A DNA stretch of 64,000 nt, from assembly GCF_010183535.1 (NCBI RefSeq), contig NC_071330.1, positions 6,181,717 through 6,245,716 of the forward strand, in the 5' to 3' direction. A model generated the notes under the pieces. That model had not been told where the DNA came from. It searched no databases and saw nothing but the letters and a program-made list of their open reading frames with translations. The position numbers and the translations under genes are program-made. The stretch is from Caenorhabditis remanei. Lineage: Eukaryota > Nematoda > Chromadorea > Rhabditida > Rhabditidae. Below, piece after piece: positions 37,330 through 48,500 of the stretch; position 1 is the stretch's first letter; every line of letters begins with the position of its first letter.

Positions 37330-39099
37330 TCAAGTCGCGGCAGTCTCCTTCTCAATATCTTTCAATTTCTTCTTCTTCTCAGCCTTCTTCCTCTCCTGAA
37401 TCTCCTGTAAAGCCACCACCAATTTATCAGCATCTATCATTCTTCCAGGATATCCTGTATTATTCACAACAACTTGTTGCTGTTGTTTCTTCAATTCTGC
37501 ATCTTTAATTCTTTGCTCTTCTTCTTCTTTCTCTCGACGCTTCTTCTCTTTTGCACCTCTTCTGTAAACGTGAATCTACTTCCCATTCAGTCCTTCATGA
37601 ACTCACAAAATGTTTTCTTGCTCTTCTTTCATCTCCCACGGATCCTTCTCCGGACCGTCTCTTCTCGGATTGTTATAACAGTTTCCCAGCAGATGTTCTC
37701 TCCAATTCTCCTCATTATCTTCTACTGCAATTGTACATAATGGACACCACTGGGCTCCTGATGGAGGGCGTCTTCCTCTACACATCGGATGACTGGTTCC
37801 ACGTCTTTGATCTTCTTTTTCTATTGCCAATCCACAGTCATTACAAGATTCCATCGTGTCTTGAAGGAATTCACAACGATAAATCAGATGATCTGTTAGC
37901 TGGGAGACCTGGAATATGTATCTTCAGAGGGAAACTTAAATATTAACTGACCATTGTCAACTTCATACAGTATTTACAGCTTGTCATCACTTTACACGAC
38001 TTGGCGTAATGCTTCTCCATTCCTCCAGGTTTCCCGAGCCCGGATTCAGTCACTTGGCAGTGTGGGCATCTTCTGAAAAAAGACGGTGTTTGATGTTACT
38101 ATAGAGGGTGCTCACCCAACATAAGTTGGTATTTTATATGGATCATCCTGGACTGTGGAACCACTTGCCAACGGAGAATCCACTGGAATGGATTCAGGAA
38201 CATGACCAATTGTGGACAGACGTTGGTTTTTGCGTGTGGCTTTTGGCTGTAATTATCTGTCTGTATATCTGTGAGTCCTCATATCAAACCAACCTTCCTT
38301 GTCTCTTCCTGTGGAATAACTCTCCTCTCTGCTGACCTCGTACTTGCTCTCGAAGCCATTCTCATATCTCCATTATCATTATTCCCTCCTCTTACACTCT
38401 GTCTACTCTCTGATCTCTTCTTTCCTGTTGGCGTCTCTGCTCTTTTTCTCGGTTTCATTGGAGTCATTGGTTTCCAATCATCTGGAGGCATTGGATTCTT
38501 ATCAGGAGTCCATTTCGAGTTCACTCCGAATGCTTTCATTGCTCCATCCTCCATCATCAAATCAGAATACGCATTTCGAATTGCATCTGACTTCACTCTC
38601 TCCATATCCTTTGCAATTCTCTCAACCTGATTCGTGTCCCCTCTCACCACTGCATCACTTCTCTTATGACTCAAATCGACAAGTTGTTTCTCGGCTTTTG
38701 ATAAATCATCACACGCCGATTGACACAAATGAGCTTTGACTGGCTCGTCCTTGTCTCGGTGCTCCAGTGACATAACTCTCAAATTGTTTCGAATAGTTCG
38801 GACAGATGCCAACGGATCGGAACCAACATCAGAGTTTCTTTCATAGTATCCTTGCATTTGATACTCGTTTTTTGGTCTGGAAATGTTTCGGAAATGAGGA
38901 ATGAGTTATTTGGGAATTGGTAAAACTCATGGTAAACTCACAATCCATAATCTCCAATTTCCTTCTTTGCTTTCTCCTTCTCCACATCAATTGGTTTGAA
39001 CCGCCCATTTCTTGAACTTGCACGACTTCCGATTCCAGCTGCATTCCTTCTTTCTTTATAATCATCATACTCCAAATCAAAGTTTCGAGAAGATGACAT
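37330..39099 (-). CDS. CEP104-type zinc-finger protein (508 aa)
   Basis: Minus-strand exons 38942-39099, 38294-38876, 38116-38246, 37952-38072, 37607-37908 and 37330-37561, phases consistent. The N-terminal half is charged and Arg/Ser-rich with helical stretches. From about residue 291 there is an array of cysteine/histidine fingers (CPHCQ, HYAKSC, CKYCMK, HLIYRC, CNDCG, CPLCTIAVEDN, W-x2-HLLGNCYNNPR). This closely follows the zinc-finger domain of centrosomal/ciliary-tip protein CEP104. The C-terminus is a Lys/Glu coiled coil. The jelly-roll and TOG domains of vertebrate CEP104 are not visible in this protein, so it is either a trimmed orthologue or a paralogue sharing the finger module. A ciliary or centriolar role is inference. 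Confidence 0.85.
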
Positions 39100-40218
39100 T
39101 TCGAAAAAAGAAAGAAAGAGAAACAAGAAATAATAATTGTTGGGTGAAGTTGAAAGGAGGTTTCGACTGATGAATAATTGAGTTCTCTTTTCTTTACTTT
39201 CTCGTTTTTGTGATGTTGCCATGGAGGAAGAGAAGGAATTATACATGGTCTTGAGTGGGTTTTGACAGAAAAGAAACATATACGAAATATGCGAAGAAAA
39301 AGTTCCAAAAACAGGGAAATTCATTCGAATTGGATATTCCAGAACACATGAAGACCAATAGTTGAACATAAAGGTATTGTCGAGAAATTCGCTGTCCTCG
39401 GCGACTTTGTTCGTGTTTTTAGAATCTGTTAATTTCATGAAACTCCAGATGTGTACCGTAATCGAACTACCTTGTTCAGTCCTTCTTCGCACCTTTTGGT
39501 TTCTCTATCAACGTCACGCCCACTTTGGAAACACAATGTTAAGAAGAAAAGTTAAGAAAAGAAAATTGATGTTTGGAACTCATGAATAATCGGTGACTAC
39601 ACATTTCTTCTGTCATGTTGCTATGTTGGTCATAATAGAATAATAGATGATGTCAAGTATTTCTGGAAAAAATATATATACAAATCACTTGTACTGTTCA
39701 ATATAAAAGAATCTTTGATATAATCATTTGGCATAAGGAATCACATATAGGAAAAAGCTGACTGAAGGTTACTGTAACTTTCAAATAACTTGATCACTTA
39801 TGATACAGACCTTACATCTTTTCGTATAGTTGTACAACTTAACTCAATTACTTCTGATCTGATCATTAATCCGATTTGTTTGTTATATGTTTTCCATGGA
39901 AACAGCCAACAACACTACACAAGATTTGAGTCATTCTGGCCAAAGAGCTCATTCGTAGCTCATGCTCTCTCCGTGCTCATCGATCAAAATCCCATCAAAC
40001 CCATCTTCTTTCTTCGTTTTTCTACATTCTTCCTGGTACCTTCCCCGCTTCTTCTTCGTCGTCATTCGTAAACATGTTGTTCCGAGAGAGAAAGATAAAA
40101 GTATCCATTTGATCAACTCTTCGCTGATATAAACAAATCTAATTTTATTCTTCGTCCCCACACTTTCTATTTTACGCTCTTTTATTCCTATCGTGAACTC
40201 TAACTTCAACATTTCAGA
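39100..40218. other. Divergent promoter region
   Basis: 1.1 kb between the CEP104-like gene (minus) and ttr-5 (plus). No coding exon supported; minus-strand open frames here are upstream extensions of exon 1 of the CEP104-like gene in other frames. Confidence 0.5.
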
Positions 40219-40685
40219 ATGAAGGTTCTCATCTTACTCTGCCTGGTGGCAGCCACTTCTGCCCTTATCGGAAACACTCAATCCGCTGGTGTTCGCGGAA
40301 AACTCATCTGTAACGGAAAGCCGGCTGTTGGAGTTTTGGTGAAACTCTATGATGATGACAGAGGTAATTTCGCTTTTTATCTCTTCTCCATCTGAATTTT
40401 ATGATTCCAGGTATCGATGCTGATGACCTCATGGCTTCCGGAAAGACCAATGGAAACGGGGACTTTGAGATCGCTGGACACGAAGACGAAGTCACTCCAA
40501 TCGACCCCAAGTTGAACATCTACCACGACTGTAACGATGGAATCAAGCCATGTCAACGCAAATTCACCATCAAGATTCCGGATAGCTACATCTCAAAGGG
40601 AAAGACCGCTCGCAAGATTTACGACGCCGGAGTCATTCAACTCGCCGGATCGTTCCCGGGAGAAGGTCGTGATTGCCTTCACTAA
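40219..40685 (+). CDS. ttr-5: Transthyretin-like secreted protein
   Basis: Exons 40219-40363 and 40411-40685 give 139 residues. Signal peptide (VLILLCLVAATSALIG), then the nematode transthyretin-like domain: VRGKLICNGKPAVGVLVKLY, DDLMASGKTNGNGDFEIAGH, and paired cysteines in YHDCNDGIKPCQRKF, ending with a free-standing C near the terminus. These abundant secreted proteins are a nematode-specific family; roles are mostly unknown. The ATG lies 2 nt after an ATTTCAG acceptor, suggesting trans-splicing. The family call is secure. The ttr-5 symbol rests on position beside ufc-1 and elo-4, as in the C40H1 cosmid of C. elegans. AATAAA at 40718. Confidence 0.9.
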
Positions 40686-41240
40686 ACATTTTTTAGTTTT
40701 TTTGCACATTATTCGAAAATAAATCATTTTATTTTCTATCTATCCAACCACCGATTAAGCGAATCAGAGGCATGGAGACAGACACCCTTTCTAGTAAAAT
40801 CATAAAACGAGCATAAGTCTATTCACTTGATCAGTTCACCGAGCTTTCAATCTCAACACCGGAAAGAGATAATCAGAATAATATAATCAACAAACTAACG
40901 AACATTTTTTACGGCCTCGTTTTAAAAATATACACACAAATCCCACGAAGTTCTGCAGAATATTTTCTGAATTCTGAACTTTTCGCTGAATACATTCGCT
41001 TCGTGACGTCACAAATTTTCCCAGAGGTCCGCAAACACCATCACGTCAGATTGCGGAAACTGGCCAACGCACTCCATTTATTTTCTGCAATTTTGCCGTT
41101 GTTTTGTTTGTTTTCTTCATTGAATTGTAACACTACTGATCAAATAAAATTATTAACAAAGAAAGAAATTATTAATTAACTGATCTCTCTTCAAATTGTG
41201 ATTGTTCTATTAAAAACTGGTTCATATTGAGTTGTTTCAG
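40686..41240. other. Spacer between ttr-5 and ufc-1
   Basis: 555 bp, AT-rich, nothing coding. The gap is too long for a typical nematode operon junction, and the following start has its own TTGTTTCAG splice-leader-like acceptor. Confidence 0.5.
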
Positions 41241-42035
41241 ATGGATGAGGCCACAAAATCGAGTCTGAAAGCAATTCCGCTCTGCAAGACAAAAGCCAGT
41301 CCGAGAGATGGCGATTTGTGGATTGAAAGGCTGAAGGTAAGTTGATACTCTTCTAGTTCTCAATGATTTTAATCTAAAATTAACTTCAGGAAGAGTACGA
41401 GTCAATTATCGCCGCCGTCCAGAACAACAAGAACAGCGATAGAGATTGGTTCAAGTGAGTTCATCGACACTTTTCTGAAGATGTTCATGAAAGCAGATCT
41501 TGTATTCAGTTTCAGTAAACTCATTCAAGCCATAACTGTCTCATGAAGCCGAAGTTCAAATAATTACTTCAAAAAAACCTTCAATAACACAATTTTTCAG
41601 ATTGGAGTCCAACGAAAGAGGCACAAAATGGTTCGGAAAGTGTTGGTACTTCCACAATATGGTTAAGTATGAGTTCGACGTCGAATTCGACATTCCAATC
41701 ACTTATCCAGTCACAGCTCCAGAAATCGCGTTGCCTGAATTAGATGGAAAAACTGCAAAGGTTTGTTGAGTCGGTTCTAAAAAAGCTGTGGGACGAACTG
41801 TTTCATTGTCTATTGAACATAAATATAGAAATTCTGAGAATGAACAAATGAACAAATATTTTTCCAGATGTACCGTGGTGGAAAGATCTGTCTCTCGGAG
41901 CACTTCAAGCCTCTATGGGCTCGCAATACACCTAAATTCGGGATCGCGCACGCTTTCGCTCTCGGCTTGGGACCATGGATGGCTGTTGAGATTCCAGACT
42001 TGATTGAGAAGGGACTGATTCATCCAAAAGCATAA
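41241..42035 (+). CDS. ufc-1: UFC-1: UFM1-conjugating E2 enzyme
   Basis: Exons 41241-41336, 41390-41454, 41601-41760 and 41868-42035 give 162 residues, the usual UFC1 length. Conserved blocks include [35 protein letters not shown], and the active-site segment [14 protein letters not shown], where the cysteine accepts UFM1 from the E1 UBA5, then [20 protein letters not shown]. The enzyme acts in ufmylation, which modifies ER-bound ribosomes and other targets together with the UFL1 ligase complex. The ATG follows TTGTTTCAG directly. It is convergent with elo-4, 132 bp away. Confidence 0.95.
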
Positions 42036-42167
42036 CTCTAACATTTGAAATTAACATTTATTGCACTTTATCTTCATAAATATATAATTTATTGGCAAGT
42101 TTTAGAAAAAAAAACAAAGTGAACACAAGTTTGAGGTTTTCTGGTAATCCGTAAAATTTCAGTAGTT

Positions 42168-43184
42168 TTACTCTTTCTTCAACTCTTTAGCCTTTTTCGC
42201 CGACTTGACGATATAGGCGTTCACGAAGAATTGAATGAAGAGAATGGCAAAAGTGACATAGATAACGAATGCAAGATACAGGTTGGCCATTGATTGTTGG
42301 CAGGGAAGTTTATAATCAGCTTTCACTTTGTAAACCATCCAAGTGATTCCGACGCCAGCCAACATTTGGACTGTTTGTACAGTGGTGACGGTCATTGAAA
42401 CCCATTTTGGCATTCTGTATCCGATGGCAGCGATAGTGTAATAAGTATACATTAAGGAGTGAGCGAAGTAATTCATCAGAATGTAGAAACGACCGGCGGC
42501 GGTGTGTTCAGCACCTGGGAAAATAAAATTGTTGAAAAATTCCAATTTTCAGTAGGACTAACCTGAATGAACGGTATAAATCAAGACAGCAGCATGATGA
42601 TAATAATGCAAGAAGATCAATGGTCGTTTTCTCAGAATAATGAACATTGTATCTCCCAATTCAACAATTTTGGAAAGTGCGAATGCAAAACTCCAGAAGG
42701 CTGCGACATCAGTTGGATTACACGAATAGCACAAGGTCTTGTATACTCCTTCGACATAGAGTGATCGGAGGGGATCCTAAAAAATATCATTGTAAATATA
42801 AATTTAATTCAAAGAACTTACAATAGAAAATCGAAGAGTTGCAATAATACTGAATGCCGCCAATGCTCCATTCCATAGAATCAGTGGATAACGGAGGGTA
42901 AATGGTTTTCTATTTTCCATAAACTTTTGAATTACTTTGATTAATGCAAAGTATAATACAGAAATCGTAATCGAGTGATACCAGTATTTTTGAAAAAGAA
43001 TCGTCCAATATTGTGGGTCTTCTACTTGTTCTCCAGGGAAGTGATATCTGGAAAAAAGAAACTTTTGGGAGAAATTGATGAGAAAATAAACTTACGGATA
43101 TTTGTATTTCGTTGTCATATCTGTATGGTTGGGCCCATATATAGTGAATGTGTTGAGTTCACTCCAGAACTCTGAGAGCTCCAT
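42168..43184 (-). CDS. elo-4: ELO-type very long chain fatty acid elongase
   Basis: Minus-strand exons 43096-43184, 42822-43047, 42563-42776 and 42168-42514 give 291 residues. It carries the elongase hallmarks: FALSKIVELGDTMFIILRK, the histidine box HYYHH, the MNYFAHSLMYTYY motif, and about seven membrane spans. The C-terminus is lysine-rich (KSAKKAKELKKE), facing the cytosol as in ER-resident elongases. It performs the condensing step that adds two carbons from malonyl-CoA to acyl-CoA in the ER. The elo-4 symbol is supported by its position next to ufc-1, as in C. elegans; substrate preference cannot be read from the sequence. Confidence 0.9.
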
Positions 43185-45593
43185 TTTGAGCTGAAAAAGA
43201 AAAATAATTAGAAAATGAGATGGGCGGGATAGAGGGAATAAGAAAAGTTAAAAGTATATCATAAATCTATCAGAAAACAACAGTTTTGCAGTAACCAGAA
43301 ATATAAGAAAGTTTCCAAGTTATTGGCATGAATAGTGAAACTGGGATATCCATAATAGTGAATTTTCTGAACAACCAGTTTACCATTAGTTATAATCGTA
43401 ATTGAAGAAATACGGTTTCCAGAAAGTAACCTAATGAAACAAGAACAGGTACCAATTGTCTAATTATGCAAAAAAGGAAACAAGAAAAAGAAGAATGAAG
43501 CGATCCGGGTAACAAGGAAAAAAACAAAACCAAACAAGAACAAATTACTTTTTCTCGTTTTTCATTGCGTAGTCAAGAACGTATTATTCATTCTCTGGAT
43601 GTAAAGAGACGATGAGATGAAAAGAAGGAAAAGAAGAAGAAGATACAAACTGTATTCCGAAGACTTTTCGGAAATCGAAAGTCACTGAGTAAAACGGCGA
43701 AATAAAGGAATTCGGCAGCTTCTTCTGGAGACGTCTACGTCTCCTCCAGAGTTCGCATCGATCCAACTGTTTTTGCGATCAGAAATCTGTTCTCTCCACG
43801 TGCCGTCAGGAGACGGCGTCCGGACGGAACAGTGAGGAACGTTTCCAGGTGGTCGGATGACGGATTCGCGTCATTGGATATAAGCGGAAAACGGGAGGAA
43901 AAATTACTGAGAGAAGAGTGGAAGTAAGAGAGACGGAGAGAGATTGAATATGGAAGATGGGAAAAGAAAAAAGAAGACGGGAATGATCTTCAAAAAGTAG
44001 TTAGTACAAGAAGGATTAGGTCAGGAGATCAAGAGACTTTGACCCATCTCTTGATAATTAGCCATTCGGTGATATTGAATGGGATGCGATCGGATAGATA
44101 TTCACTTATCAATGCAGAAAGGGATCAAGAGTACTACCGTATCCCATTAGACTGGGGTCATGAGACATTGAAGAAGTTTAAATTCAAAAAATTAACAATG
44201 AATTAGGGAACGGAACCATTTCTTGTTTTTTTTTGGTTGATATAGAGACATCACTGACTCCACAAGTGCTCAGAACACTTCGGAAAACCGATAAACTCTC
44301 AACCAGACAAGAAATTCTGATAAATGATTATCGAGCACCAACACTCTGGATATCTGGACATACCGACACAGACACGGACAAAAGAATAAAATCATTTGAC
44401 TTAACGGATTGAAATGAAACACGAATCTGTCGATTATTTTGAATGGATCTCGACGCAACGATCCAACAAGAAACACTCTTTTGACACTTTGTTTTGTTAA
44501 CTTGAAACTGGAAAATGCCGAGAAAGGCGACTGATTATCCATTCCTCTTTCAATTCTTCCTGTTTTTCGTCTCAACGGCAATCGAATTGGTGACGATGAG
44601 TGTATCAACTTAGGAGAAGAGGTGAAGATGTAAATTCGAAAAGAAACCGGCATTTTCATGAGACGAAGAATGGAAAAAAGGAAGGAAGAGAAGAAGAAGA
44701 AGCCAGTTATCAGGGTGTGAAAGAAGGCGAATTCATGGAAGAAGAGTTGTTTCTGTCAGCTGAATAACAACAACAACGAAGAGAGTCTTCAAGAATTTAT
44801 ACTAGTATATATAGGTTAGACAAACCAGTTATATATGCGCATGTTATCTGGTTGTTTCCTCGGGAACAACTTGCATCCGCAACAAATTGCTGTTCATTTG
44901 GAGAAGAAAAAGAAGGAGAAGATGGATTTGGAAGAAGAATGAAGGAGTGGAAGACGTTTGGATAATTGTGAGAGAAAAAGAGAGAAGAGGGAGAAGATTA
45001 CGATCTTTGAGATCCAAAAACAACTTATTCTACGGAACGCTTTTCCGTTATATTGGTTTTTAACAGATTGAAAATTACAGTTTGCAATTTATGAAACATA
45101 GATTGGAAGATTTGGAGAGAGAAGAATATTTGAAGTAATCTTTTTTAAAACTTAAAGCAAAAAAAGTTTATGTATTATTCTTTCCCATTGTAGCTAGTTC
45201 TGTCCGTATGTTTGTCCGAGTGTTCTGTCTAAATAAATACTTTCTCATGACCAGATTTTCTCGAAAGTTATTGAAGAATTCTGAGATTTTCTGGTGTTTT
45301 ATGAATCGAAATATTCTATGAGTTGAAGGTTTTATTCTGATTTTATCATATTTTTATAATCAATAAAAAAAGGAAAATGCGAATGGAAGAAAGGAAGAAA
45401 AACATAACAGGCTGTACTGAAAATAAGGCAGAAAAGATACGGTATAACACAGAAATGTGCTCGCATGGCAGTTGGTTGGAAGGGAAAGATTTGTCATTTT
45501 TTGAAAGAAAAAACATAGAAAAAGTATAGAAAGAAGCTGTTTGAGAAGAATTTAAGTAGAAGATGATAAATAGTATAGAAAAAGTGATTGTGA
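43185..45593. other. Spacer between elo-4 and the emb-9 3' end
   Basis: 2.4 kb. Purine-rich plus strand with many GAAGAA/GAGAGA tracts. No multi-exon model is supported. It should hold the elo-4 promoter and the emb-9 3' UTR. Confidence 0.5.
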
Positions 45594-48500
45594 TTATCGG
45601 TTCTTGAGACACACTTGGCATCTGGAAACACGATCTTTGAGTCCTCCGGCCTTGAGTGTTTGAGACATTGGCTTACGGAATTGCTTGTCCTGAAACAGAA
45701 TACAGTTATGAATAGATTTTAACTTTATTGTTGAGCTTACCTTATCAACGATGGAAAGCCAGAATCCGTGATTGGTGGCATAGTAATTGCAAGTTCCTCT
45801 TCCGTGGCACTCAATGAATGGAACGGCACGGAACTCCTCGAGACAGGATCCAGGTGATTGAAGACTCTGTCCGGTTCCTTCGGCTCCAGCGGCAGTGTGC
45901 ATAACAAATGAATATCCGGTCCACATACCCGACCATCCTTGTGGACATTGTGGAACATTTGTATCTTGAGAGTGGACAGCAATGATTTGAGTTGGAACTT
46001 CACAGACGGCACAACGAGAAATGTAAGGACGAATTGCTGTTCCGGTGACTGGATTCATCATTGGAGTCATTGGTTCATCAGTTGAAAGCCAGAAAGAGTA
46101 GTCGTTACGGCTGGAAACGTGGCAGACGCTGTTCATATTACAGAACATGAATGGCATTGTGTTGAATTTGGAGAGACAAGATCCTGGTTGCCCAAGATCT
46201 TGTCCACTGGCACGTCCGTTTCCTTGAACGTACAGAAGTGAATATCCTTCCCAAAGTTGAGATGCTCCTGGTGGACATTGTGGGACAGCGGTGGTTTGAG
46301 AGTGCTTGGCGAATGTGAATCCACGACTTGGTGCCCATCCTCCTGGTGCTCCTGGGAAACCTGGTGTTCCTGGGAGTCCTGGGAGTCCAGCACGTCCACG
46401 TTCTCCTTGGAATCCTGAGTCTCCGCTTGGTCCTGGTTGTCCGTTGAGTCCTGGTGGTCCTGGATAACCGTCTTGTCCAGAAGCTCCTGGATATCCGGCC
46501 TTTCCTGGTGGTCCTGGGAGTCCTGAAATAGAAAATCGGATTTTAGAAAGACAGAAAACGATTTGAAAACGTACCATTATCTCCTGGAAGTCCTGGGTAT
46601 CCTTTCTCTCCCGGATATCCATTGTCTCCTGGTGCACCTGTTGGGTTTCTGACTAACATCGCCATTGGTCCTGGCATTCCTGCGAATCCTGGCCGTCCTG
46701 GAACTCCGTCGAGTCCGTCACGTCCTGGGAATCCATCATCTCCTCGTGATCCCTTGAGTCCTGGAATTCCCGGTTGCCCTGGGAATCCGTTCTCTCCGGA
46801 GCGTCCTTGTTGTCCTGGAACTCCTGGGAGTCCACGTTCTCCTGGATATCCGTTGCTTCCTGGTTGTCCTGGGGCTCCTGGGTAACCATCGTCACCGCAA
46901 TCTCCTTCAGTTCCTGGAACTCCGTCAAGTCCTGGAGCTCCTGGCTGTCCTGGAAGTCCATCGTGTCCGCGTTTTCCATCGATTCCGGTAAGACCACGTT
47001 CTCCTGGATAACCAGTTTGTCCTGGTTCTCCTGGCACTCCTGGAAGTCCTGGCATTCCGTATTGTCCTGGTGTTCCTGGCTCTCCGTTGAGTCCTGGTCC
47101 TCCTGGAAGTCCATCAAGACCTGGATAACCATCTTGTCCTGATTGTCCTGGTGGTCCATAGGTGTCTTGTCCTGGTGCTCCTGGATATCCATCGTCTCCT
47201 GGTGGACCAATTGGTCCTGGCTGTCCATCTCTTCCTTGAAGTCCTGGAATCCCAGGTTGTCCATTCTCTCCGCGAAGTCCTGGTTGTCCATCACGTCCTG
47301 GAAGTCCGTTGTCTCCATTTTCTCCAGGTGATCCTGGATATCCAACGTCTCCTGGAGATCCCAATTGTCCTGGTGATCCTGGATAACCTGGTTGACCATC
47401 CAATCCATTTTCTCCCTTCAATCCTGGAAGTCCGTCTTGTCCGCGAAGTCCTGGAAGACCGTTCTCTCCTGGCATTCCTGGGTATCCCTTCTCTCCTTCA
47501 CGTCCTTGTTGTCCTGGATATCCTGGTTGTCCTGGTGCGCCCGGGAATCCTTCATCTCCACATTCTCCCTCTAGACCTGGGGCTCCTGGAATTCCGTCGT
47601 TTCCTTGACGACCTGGAAGGCCTGGTTGTCCGGATTCTCCCTTGAGTCCTGGCATTCCGGTGATTCCTGGATATCCTGGTGGTCCTGGAACTCCATCGAG
47701 TCCATCATATCCAGCATCTCCTGGTTGTCCGTTTGGTCCTGGAATTCCTGGATAGCTGTCTCCATTCTCTCCACGCTCTCCATTCAATCCTGGAAGTCCG
47801 TCTGGTCCAGCAAGTCCTGGTGGTCCGTCTGGTCCTGGGTATCCGACCTGAAATCATTTTTATTTATTGCATTTTCAAAAATAATTTTTTAATCCACTCA
47901 CATCTCCTGGCTGTCCTGGGTAGGCAAGGTTTCCTGGCTCTCCGGGTTGTCCTCTGAATCCGGGTGATCCGGAATCTCCAGGCTCTCCATTCAATCCTGG
48001 AAGACCATCAGCTCCTGGGAGTCCTGGAAGTCCATCTTGTCCTTGTTCTCCTGGATATCCCGGGAGTCCATCTTGTCCTCTAGATCCTTCCTCTCCACAT
48101 TCTCCCTCAAGTCCTGGAAGTCCGTTTTCTCCGTGTTCTCCGCGAAGTCCTGGGAATCCAACAAGTCCATCCTCTCCATTGAGTCCTGGTGCTCCTGGAT
48201 AACCATCTTGTCCTGGGGCTCCTGGGTATCCTTGGTCTCCTGGCGCTCCTGGATATCCGTCCATTCCATTTTGACCTGGTGCTCCACCCTCTCCTCTGTA
48301 TCCTGGTACACCATCGTTTCCACGTGGTCCTTGTGGTCCATCACGTCCCTTCTTTCCATCGATTCCAACTAATCCAGATTCTCCACGTGTTCCTGGAAGA
48401 CCCGGCATTCCATCTTGTCCGTTCATTCCAGCTTCTCCTGGATATCCTGGTGTTCCTGGAAGTCCGTCTCTTCCTGGATAACCATCAGATCCTGGGAGTC

